From NCBI RefSeq assembly GCF_010725055.1, contig NZ_BJKB01000012.1:1-64000 (forward strand): DNA of 64,000 nucleotides. The letters are read 5' to 3'. The stretch comes from Gelidibacter japonicus (GTDB lineage: Bacteria > Bacteroidota > Bacteroidia > Flavobacteriales > Flavobacteriaceae). The notes below the pieces were generated by a model. The model saw nothing but the letters and a program-made list of their open reading frames with translations. It searched no databases and was not told the origin of the DNA. Every line of letters begins with the position of its first letter. The first letter of the stretch is position 1. Below, one piece after another: positions 8,742 to 15,386 of this stretch. Made by a program: the position numbers and the translations under genes.

Positions 8742-9332
8742 TTATTTTTTCGAGGCTAATGCCAACTGACGAAGTTTTTCCATACATCTGTATTTTTTCG
8801 TCCTTACACTATTTTCCTCAATCTTTAATTTATCTGCTATGTCACGTAGGGAGGCTTTGTCAAAATAAAAGGCAGTCAATAATTCTTTACATGGTGCACC
8901 GAGATTTTTAAAAGCTTCCATGGTTTGTTCTAATCTCTTTCTGTAAAACTCTTGTTCCTCATTTTTTTCATGGCCATTTTGATCAATGTTCTTATCTAAA
9001 ACATTAAGCTCATGTTGAATCGTTTTCGTTTTTTTAAAACTTGGTGATCGTAAAATATCCATCCATTTGTTTTTAGCTATCTGATACAAATACCCTTGTA
9101 AGGCGGTTTCGTTCTCAGGAATAAATTGATCGTTCTTTACGTTTTTCCAAACAGCAATAAATGCATCTTGATAAACATCTTTTGCGTGTTCCTTGGATCC
9201 ATTGTTTTTTAGGACTAAAGCTTCAATTTTATAATAATTGGCAGTGTAAAGTTGCTTTAGAACTACGGAGTTGTTGGCCTTGATGGCGTCGAGAAGTTGA
9301 AGTTGTGAATCGATATTGTAAACGTGTTCCAT
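8742..9332 (-). CDS. ECF-type RNA polymerase sigma factor (sigma-70 family)
   Basis: A 196-residue sigma factor. Region 2 is seen in AKDVYQDAFIAVWKN and the following QGYLYQIAKNKWMDILR, and region 4 in ELLTAFYFDKASLRDIADKL with the HTH continuing to KKYRCMEKLRQL. Such factors direct RNA polymerase to a small regulon and are commonly held by a membrane partner. The next gene begins 5 nt after the stop, which supports a sigma/anti-sigma-like pair, and the TPR-CHAT gene further down is a candidate target or effector. The linker between regions 2 and 4 is long and acidic (about residues 95-130), as in the longer Bacteroidota members. Confidence 0.85.
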   Translation of the reverse strand: MEHVYNIDSQLQLLDAIKANNSVVLKQLYTANYYKIEALVLKNNGSKEHAKDVYQDAFIAVWKNVKNDQFIPENETALQGYLYQIAKNKWMDILRSPSFKKTKTIQHELNVLDKNIDQNGHEKNEEQEFYRKRLEQTMEAFKNLGAPCKELLTAFYFDKASLRDIADKLKIEENSVRTKKYRCMEKLRQLALASKK

Positions 9333-9418
9333 AAATTATAGCAAAACACGAGGAATATACAATATATTCAATTTACTTCAAACAGCATGTCCACCAAATG
9401 AGGTATTTACACGACCAA

Positions 9419-10033
9419 TTACTTTTGCGCCAAGTTCTTTACTAACCACGCTCCACCCATAACCAAAAAAAGGATTCCTGCCCAAAGCATGATGTTAAAG
9501 CCTGCCGTGGAGTTCTTCATTTGAAATTTGAAAATACTCTTCCCAAAAGCATCCTTTTCTACCGTAATATTTCTTGCCTCTTCTGGAAATTCAATGGTGA
9601 AGGTTTGTTGAACTGTTCCTCCAAATTCCGGTGGGCTACTTACCAACATATATTTGTGGCTCGTAATTTCGGTTAGATTTGCGTTTTTTTGGTCGGTCTC
9701 CAAAATCCAATTACCTCTTTTATCGACCTTACAAGCGCCATATGCGTTTAATGATAGCACAAAGCTACGTTCCATGTCATTTTTCTCAAGGTTGAAATCA
9801 TCAAGGAAATACGCCGGCATTGAACGCTGTGCCTCACGTTTTAATGCCGCGGGGTTATTGCCCAAGCTTTGTAGCCACATTTGCCATTGTTGGCCATTCA
9901 TGGTCATGGATATTGTCAGTTTGGAATTGCCGACGGCATCTAATTTCATATCTATTTTTTGCTGAGATTGGCTATGGACATTCATGAAGGCCATAACAAT
10001 AAAGACTGTGAATAAAAATTTTAGAGTTTTCAT
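9419..10033 (-). CDS. Exported protein with C-terminal membrane helix, unknown function
   Basis: A 204-residue protein with a signal peptide (MKTLKFLFTVFIVMAFMNVHS) and a C-terminal hydrophobic helix (IMLWAGILFLVMGGAWLV) followed by KNLAQK. Between them lies a beta-rich domain that I do not recognise. The ATG at 10033 is chosen because it gives a signal peptide and begins one base after the stop of the transglutaminase-like gene; the longer frame to 10105 would run into that gene. The arrangement implies translational coupling with the upstream gene. Topology suggests a periplasmic domain held by its C-terminal anchor. Confidence 0.7.
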   Translation of the reverse strand: MKTLKFLFTVFIVMAFMNVHSQSQQKIDMKLDAVGNSKLTISMTMNGQQWQMWLQSLGNNPAALKREAQRSMPAYFLDDFNLEKNDMERSFVLSLNAYGACKVDKRGNWILETDQKNANLTEITSHKYMLVSSPPEFGGTVQQTFTIEFPEEARNITVEKDAFGKSIFKFQMKNSTAGFNIMLWAGILFLVMGGAWLVKNLAQK

Positions 10034-10034
10034 A

Positions 10035-11669
10035 TTATCTGATGCTATTAAAAATTCTGTTGATCTCATTTGTTTTCTGATTATAGGCGTAATCTGGCGC
10101 GCCAACGGCTACAATCCTGATGCCGCCATTTGCTCGCAATGCCTTTCCTACCCAATTAAAAGTACCATTGTTAGAATAAGTTTGTCCGGCAATGGTGCTG
10201 CCGTTAATTTGATATTGACTACTCATGCCATAATTACTAAAATACTGTTCAATGGTACTCATGGCCTGTTGTGCACTACCAACGGGAATATCATATATGG
10301 AAACCGTAGTCAATTGGTCCGGTGCCATCACTTGAGCTGTTAAAATAGGCATCTCCGGAAGCGGTTTCATGTAGGTCTGCCATCCGTTGGGAATCGTGAA
10401 AGAAAGCGCACTTGTTCTAATATTATCATCAGGAATTACAATAGTGTTATTGCCTGGACCTCGTGTATCGGGTTGTTGGTTAGGATTATTATCGACAGGT
10501 GTTCCTCCAGACCATAAAGCGACGACTTGATCTACCTTTCCTCTTAAAAACTGATCGTCTCTTAAGTCCATAGCTGTTGCCCCATCTTGATTTACGGCAT
10601 GAATATCCACCAGCGTGTACCTAGGATCCCCATTCTGGGCAGCTTTAAAAAACTCAGCCAATTGTTCTGATCCTTTTTTGAAAGCGGCTTCTGCATCCAA
10701 TATTCCTCCCAGCCCTTCTCCGTTGATTCCCGTGGCTTCAATTGCGTAATATTGCCCTTGCATTTTAAATCCTGGATAAGCATGTCCTGGAATTAAATAA
10801 ATAATAGGATCTACTCCAGCAGCCGATAACACACTGGCATAAAGACAACTCAATTCAATGCACAAACCCGTATTTCCTGTGATGACTTCACGCGGTAATC
10901 GCACTTGTTGTACAATGGACTGTACATCTTCAGTAGACTGTGGAATACCTTTGGTACCACTATAGACCATATGCGATTTCCGTGTGCCTTCATAAATACT
11001 AGCTAACAAGCGTATGCCATCTTCTGGTTTATTGCTTACAGAAGCATTTTCACCTTTCATGAGCTTTTCTTGAAGGTTTTGAGTGTAATATTTGACTATG
11101 GGATCATTTGGTGTGACAAAGCAGGCAATCAAGGCATCATTGTCAAACATATCTGACCACGTGCTGATTTCGTCTCTTTTTATCCCAGTATAAACGTATT
11201 CGTTTCTATTGGTCAGTTTAAAGGAAAATTCTTCTTCTACGGTATCATCTTTGGTGGCACCATCCCAAGAAATATGTATTTGAGCTTTTTCTACCGATTC
11301 TGTTGTCTTTTCGGTTATCTTATCTTCAAACTTAGGATAACATGGCACTACCAATGTTTGTCCTGGAAACATTTCTCCAGAAACGGTCAATTCCGTCCAA
11401 TCTATATATCCTGGAATTTGATATTTGACCGTGACATCTTCCAAGGTGCGGTTGGTGTTATTGGTGATTTTTGCTTTGAAAAGATAATATTTGCCATTTA
11501 AAGCCTGCGGATTGGCATATACCCGATGGGCTGCTGGCATAATAAAATCTGCTTTTTCAATCGTCACATCAAGATCTCCGGATCTAAAGAGATCATTGAT
11601 AAAAAAGCTGCCAATGATAAGCAGTGCGCCTATGGAGGCAAGAATGATGGGTGTTAACTTAGATTTCAT
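10035..11669 (-). CDS. Transglutaminase-like domain protein with N-terminal membrane anchor
   Basis: A 544-residue protein with an N-terminal membrane helix (IILASIGALLIIGSFFI), a beta-sandwich-like region (about 35-165) and a transglutaminase/cysteine-protease-like core. The triad is visible: Cys270 in GLCIELS, His296 in PGHAY and an acidic residue Glu311 in AIEAT. A proline/asparagine-rich linker (about 390-420) leads to a C-terminal alpha/beta domain with a PNGWQTY start. In bacteria such domains act as peptidases or amide-modifying enzymes on the cell surface; the substrate is unknown. The gene is followed after one base by a second membrane-anchored protein (9419-10033), so the two probably form an operon. 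Confidence 0.75.
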   Translation of the reverse strand: MKSKLTPIILASIGALLIIGSFFINDLFRSGDLDVTIEKADFIMPAAHRVYANPQALNGKYYLFKAKITNNTNRTLEDVTVKYQIPGYIDWTELTVSGEMFPGQTLVVPCYPKFEDKITEKTTESVEKAQIHISWDGATKDDTVEEEFSFKLTNRNEYVYTGIKRDEISTWSDMFDNDALIACFVTPNDPIVKYYTQNLQEKLMKGENASVSNKPEDGIRLLASIYEGTRKSHMVYSGTKGIPQSTEDVQSIVQQVRLPREVITGNTGLCIELSCLYASVLSAAGVDPIIYLIPGHAYPGFKMQGQYYAIEATGINGEGLGGILDAEAAFKKGSEQLAEFFKAAQNGDPRYTLVDIHAVNQDGATAMDLRDDQFLRGKVDQVVALWSGGTPVDNNPNQQPDTRGPGNNTIVIPDDNIRTSALSFTIPNGWQTYMKPLPEMPILTAQVMAPDQLTTVSIYDIPVGSAQQAMSTIEQYFSNYGMSSQYQINGSTIAGQTYSNNGTFNWVGKALRANGGIRIVAVGAPDYAYNQKTNEINRIFNSIR

Positions 11670-11943
11670 GAGACATTTATTTTATGAGATTTATACCCTG
11701 TTTACAGGTACATCTTCTAATTATTAAAATGTCATCACTTTTTTGAAAAAAAAAAATCGAAGTTATGAGTTCCGGCCATTGCTAAGACTGCGGACAGGGA
11801 GTCAGAGTCGTAATTTTAGGATTTATCAAGAGTTGAATAGACTCAAAGAATTAGGTTTCATTAAAAATTCTCAGGTTCCCCTCCCAATTCTCAATGACAT
11901 ATAATAACTCTCAATTCTAAAGTCTCGTCTCTCACCACTCCTT

Positions 11944-12906
11944 TCACTTCTCGGTGGTAGCGTACTTTTTGCCTAATTGCGTCAACATTTCTTGACTCAT
12001 TTTTTTGAGATCAAACTTGTGCTTCCAATTCCAATCGGTTCTGGCAACGCTGTCATCAATTGATTTTGGCCAAGAATCGGCAATTTGTTGTCTAAAGTCG
12101 GGATTGTAGGTGATGATAAAATCCTTGACATGATTCTGGATTTCGGCGGCAATATCCTTAGGTGTAAAGCTCATTGCTGCCAAATTATAGGAAGATCTTA
12201 TGGACAATTGATTGGCCGGAGCGTCCATGATTTGAATGGTAGCATCAATGGCATCATCCATAAACATCATGGGCAATTCCGTATCCTCTGAAAGGAAACT
12301 TGAATAATGCCCATCGGTGATGGCTCTGTGGTAAATTTCTACGGCATAATCGGTCGTACCGCCACCTGGTGGTGTTTTCCAACTGATAATTCCGGGATAG
12401 CGTAAACTTCGTACGTCAACGCCATACTTGTCAAAATAATATTCGCACCAACGTTCGCCTACTTGTTTGGTAATTCCGTAAACGGTTGTTGGGGCCATAA
12501 CGGTATGTTGGGGTGTGTCATGTTTGGGCGTTGTTGGACCAAATACCGCAATGCTGGAAGGCCAAAATATTTTCTCTATAAATTTAGCTTTTGCAAGATT
12601 CAACACATGAAACAAAGAGTCCATATTCAGATTCCAAGCTTTCATTGGGTACTTTTCTCCCGTGGCACTTAACATGGCCGCCATTAAATAAATAGTGGTT
12701 ATCTTATATTTTTCCACACAATGTAAAATGGAACCATAATCTTGGGCATCGACAATTTCAAAAATACCTGAATTGACTACATCAAGATTGTTATAACCAA
12801 TGTCAGATGCAATGACATTTTCATCACCATGAATACTGCGTAACTTGAAAGTTAATTCTGAGCCAATTTGACCACAAGCTCCAATAATGAGAATCTTTTG
12901 AGACAT
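11944..12906 (-). CDS. tdh: L-threonine 3-dehydrogenase, SDR (epimerase-like) type
   Basis: A 320-residue extended short-chain dehydrogenase. The NAD-binding glycine motif is in ILIIGACGQIGSEL, the active-site region in FWPSSIAVFGP followed by TTVYGITKQVGE (Tyr and Lys of YxxxK), then LRYPGIIS and the PGGGTTDYAVEIYH segment typical of the UDP-galactose-epimerase-like threonine dehydrogenases described from cold-adapted flavobacteria. It oxidises L-threonine with NAD+ to 2-amino-3-ketobutyrate, which a CoA ligase (not in this window) splits to glycine and acetyl-CoA, or which decarboxylates to aminoacetone. The gene stands alone. A -7 element TACTTTTG lies at 12925-12932, giving a very short leader. 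Confidence 0.85.
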   Translation of the reverse strand: MSQKILIIGACGQIGSELTFKLRSIHGDENVIASDIGYNNLDVVNSGIFEIVDAQDYGSILHCVEKYKITTIYLMAAMLSATGEKYPMKAWNLNMDSLFHVLNLAKAKFIEKIFWPSSIAVFGPTTPKHDTPQHTVMAPTTVYGITKQVGERWCEYYFDKYGVDVRSLRYPGIISWKTPPGGGTTDYAVEIYHRAITDGHYSSFLSEDTELPMMFMDDAIDATIQIMDAPANQLSIRSSYNLAAMSFTPKDIAAEIQNHVKDFIITYNPDFRQQIADSWPKSIDDSVARTDWNWKHKFDLKKMSQEMLTQLGKKYATTEK

Positions 12907-13242
12907 TGTTGTATGATTTTAATGCAAAAGTACAAAGTTTTTTCAGGAAGAATGAACTGTTTTCTGGAATGAATTTCTCTTTTTAGAATTTCAGGAAAAA
13001 ACAAAACTGGGGCTGCTAACATGATTACGGTATAAACTGTATAGAATTTACACGATCTGTGGACCCAATGCCCACGAATTACACATATTATACAAATTTA
13101 AAAACGCACATTATTTCCGTAATCATCTGATATATAGCAAAATAACACTGAAGCTTACTCCAATGTTTTCAATGGCATGTTTATTTCTTATTAGAATAAT
13201 AGCACAACAGAATAACAAATAACCTTTTAAATTTTAAACATT
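12907..13242. other. Divergent intergenic region between tdh and the PepSY-like pair
   Basis: 336 bp without a gene. It holds the tdh -7 element (12925-12932) and a 10-bp inverted repeat, ATGATTACGG at 13021-13030 and CCGTAATCAT at 13117-13126, about 86 bp apart. I found no clear TAnnTTTG element before the 13243 gene. Confidence 0.5.
12925..12932 (-). promoter_or_regulatory. Bacteroidota -7 element of tdh
   Basis: TACTTTTG on the minus strand fits TAnnTTTG and ends 18 nt before the tdh ATG. No good -33 TTG is visible upstream. Confidence 0.55.
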
Positions 13243-13551
13243 ATGAAAAAGATAGTTTTAACAGTAGCCATTGTATTAGGAGGATTATCAACTTATGCAA
13301 CTTCAGGGTTTGCAATGAATCCATCACCTCAATTTGAGCTGGTAGCACAAGAAGAGTATAAAGAGATCAAAGCTGAATCGCTTCCACAAGCGGTGAAGGA
13401 TGCATTGGCAAAAGATTACCCTACGGCCACTCTCAAAAAGGCTTATGTCAATGAGAAGCAAGAGTTAGAGTACAAGTTGGAGATCACAGTTGGCGAAGAA
13501 GAGCTTACGGTTTATGCTGATAAGGACGGCAATTGGATTGAAAAGCAATAA
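13243..13551 (+). CDS. Small secreted PepSY-like protein, copy 1
   Basis: A 102-residue protein with an N-terminal signal sequence (MKKIVLTVAIVLGGLSTYAT) and one small alpha/beta domain: SLPQAVKDALAKDYPTATLK, then YKLEITVGEEELTVYADKDG, ending NWIEKQ. This helix followed by a hairpin fits the PepSY-like (DUF2874-type) domain found in small periplasmic proteins of Bacteroidota. The family may bind metals or regulate peptidases, but no activity is established. A close paralogue starts 67 bp downstream, with the same first 20 residues. Together with the terminator at 13946 this indicates a two-gene operon. Confidence 0.75.
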   Translation: MKKIVLTVAIVLGGLSTYATSGFAMNPSPQFELVAQEEYKEIKAESLPQAVKDALAKDYPTATLKKAYVNEKQELEYKLEITVGEEELTVYADKDGNWIEKQ

Positions 13552-13618
13552 GGTTGATCTTATTACCCGAATACTTCACATTTAAATAGTAAAGAAAATT
13601 TTTAAAAAATTAAATATT

Positions 13619-13921
13619 ATGAAAAAGATAGTTTTAACAGTAGCAATCGTTTTAGGAGGATTATCAACTTATGCAACTCCTGCATTTCCTATGGACCAAA
13701 CAGAAAAATTCGAACTGGTTGCTCAGGAAGAATTTAAAGAGATCAAAGCAGAAACGCTTCCACAAGCAGTGAAAGATGCTTTGGCAAAGGATTTTCAGAC
13801 CGCCACTCTAAATAAAGCTTATGTAAATGATAAGCAAGAATACAAATTGGAAATTACTATTGATGGAGCGGCATCAACAGTATATGCTGACAAGGATGGA
13901 AACTGGATTGAAAAAGAATAA
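13619..13921 (+). CDS. Small secreted PepSY-like protein, copy 2
   Basis: A 100-residue tandem paralogue of the preceding gene. The first 20 residues (signal sequence) are identical, and the mature parts share most positions (TLPQAVKDALAKDFQTATLN, then VYADKDGNWIEK). Copy 2 lacks two residues in the hairpin (KQEYKLEI against KQELEYKLEI). It is probably exported to the periplasm and co-transcribed with copy 1; transcription ends at the hairpin at 13946-13979. Confidence 0.75.
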   Translation: MKKIVLTVAIVLGGLSTYATPAFPMDQTEKFELVAQEEFKEIKAETLPQAVKDALAKDFQTATLNKAYVNDKQEYKLEITIDGAASTVYADKDGNWIEKE

Positions 13922-13945
13922 AGGTTTCATCTCTTATTTAAGCAG

Positions 13946-13979
13946 AAAAAGGACGTTTTTAAGGAAGCGTCCTTTTTTT
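13946..13979 (+). terminator. Rho-independent terminator of the PepSY-like pair
   Basis: AAAAAGGACG (13946-13955) pairs with CGTCCTTTTT (13968-13977) around a 12-nt loop and continues into further T residues. It lies 25 nt past the second stop codon. Confidence 0.8.
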
Positions 13980-14015
13980 ATGTTTTTTTTAAAGGGTTTA
14001 CTAAGTTTAACTTGA

Positions 14016-14023
14016 TATTTTTG
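14016..14023 (+). promoter_or_regulatory. -7 element of the NtrC-type regulator gene
   Basis: TATTTTTG matches TAnnTTTG and ends 16 nt before the ATG at 14040. It lies directly after the terminator of the PepSY-like operon, so the regulator has its own transcript. Confidence 0.55.
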
Positions 14024-14039
14024 TAAAAACGAATAAACT

Positions 14040-15386
14040 ATGAGTGCCATTCTTTTGGTTGAAGATGATGTGAGTTTTTCTGAGATGTTACGGCGTTTTT
14101 TGGAGCGGCACCATCATTCGGTGTCGTTGTCATATACGCTTGAAGATGCCAAAATCAAGGTCAATAAATCGTCTTTCGATTTAGTTTTTGCCGATCTCAG
14201 GCTTCCTGATGGCGATGGGATTGCTTTGTTGAACCATATCAAAACAAAGGATGCCTCTGTCCCTGTAGTGCTGATGACGGGTTATGCCGAAGTATCCACA
14301 GCCGTGAAGGCCATGAAGGAAGGTGCTTTTGACTATATTTCCAAACCTTTTAATCCTGAAGAGGTCTTGCAAGTGGTTAAAAACGCACTGAAGGAGAAGC
14401 AGGATATAAAAAAGCCGAAAGAAGAAGCAGATACAATATCAAAACCTCCAACTACAGCTGCATCTGGATTCGTAACTGGTATAAGTGCCGCCTCAAAGGT
14501 ATTGTATGATCATATCAATCTTGTAGCACCTACAAGTATGTCGGTTTTGATTTCTGGCGAAAGTGGTACGGGCAAAGAGGTAGTCGCCAAAGCCATTCAT
14601 TTAAAAAGCTCGAGAAAAAACAAACCCTTTATTGCGGTTGATTGTGGCGCTATTCCAAAAGAGATTGCTTCCAGTGAGTTTTTTGGACATAAGAAGGGCT
14701 CTTTTACCGGAGCTATTAACGATAAGATTGGACATTTTGAAGCTGCCAATCACGGAACACTTTTTTTGGATGAAGTCGGGAATTTATCTTATGAGAATCA
14801 GATACAATTATTGCGGGCCCTCCAAGAAAGAAGGATCAAGCCGATAGGAAGTAATGACGAAATTGAAGTAGACATCCGATTGTTGACCGCAACTAACGAA
14901 GATTTATTGAAAGCTGTTGAGGACGGCGATTTCAGGGAAGATCTCTATCACAGGCTCAACGAATTCTTTATAAAAGTTCCCAATTTGCAAGAACGCCGAG
15001 ATGATTTGATTCTTTATGCGGATTTCTTTTTGGAGAACGCCAATCAGCAATTGAACAAATCCATCATCGGATTCTCGTCGGAGGTCTTGAAAATATTCCA
15101 AAGTTATACGTGGCCAGGTAATTTGCGTGAACTTTCCAATGTTATCAAACGTGCTACTTTGCTAACTACTGGAGAGGTGATACAAAAAGAGGTATTGCCT
15201 CCTGAATTGTCTGCTGCGCCCTCAAAAGATGCGGAACCACCTTCATTTTCGGTCAAATCGAACGAAAAAGATCTGATCATCAAAGTTCTTCAAGAGGCCA
15301 ACAACAATAAAACCAAAGCAGCTAAACTTCTCAATTTTTCAAGAAAAACCCTCTATAACAAACTTAAGGAGTATAATCTGGAGTAA
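14040..15386 (+). CDS. Sigma-54-dependent response regulator (NtrC family)
   Basis: A 448-residue protein with three parts in canonical order. The receiver (1-120) carries acidic Asp9-Asp10, the phosphorylation site Asp52 (FADLRLPDGDG) and a conserved Lys (YISKPF). The AAA+ sigma-54 interaction domain (about 145-370) has Walker A GESGTGKE, the sigma-54 contact loop as GSFTGA (a variant of GAFTGA), Walker B GTLFLDE, and arginine-finger region FREDLYHRL. A Fis-type HTH lies at the end (KTKAAKLLNFSRKTLYNKL). It activates sigma-54 promoters after phosphorylation. The 3' end overlaps by 23 bp the convergent hybrid kinase gene, its probable partner. Confidence 0.9.
   Translation: MSAILLVEDDVSFSEMLRRFLERHHHSVSLSYTLEDAKIKVNKSSFDLVFADLRLPDGDGIALLNHIKTKDASVPVVLMTGYAEVSTAVKAMKEGAFDYISKPFNPEEVLQVVKNALKEKQDIKKPKEEADTISKPPTTAASGFVTGISAASKVLYDHINLVAPTSMSVLISGESGTGKEVVAKAIHLKSSRKNKPFIAVDCGAIPKEIASSEFFGHKKGSFTGAINDKIGHFEAANHGTLFLDEVGNLSYENQIQLLRALQERRIKPIGSNDEIEVDIRLLTATNEDLLKAVEDGDFREDLYHRLNEFFIKVPNLQERRDDLILYADFFLENANQQLNKSIIGFSSEVLKIFQSYTWPGNLRELSNVIKRATLLTTGEVIQKEVLPPELSAAPSKDAEPPSFSVKSNEKDLIIKVLQEANNNKTKAAKLLNFSRKTLYNKLKEYNLE

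Noticed and set aside
15364-15386. Frameshift or gene fusion between the regulator and the hybrid kinase
   Set aside because: Both genes are complete with intact C-terminal domains (Fis-type HTH and Hpt) on opposite strands; the overlap is a simple convergent one.
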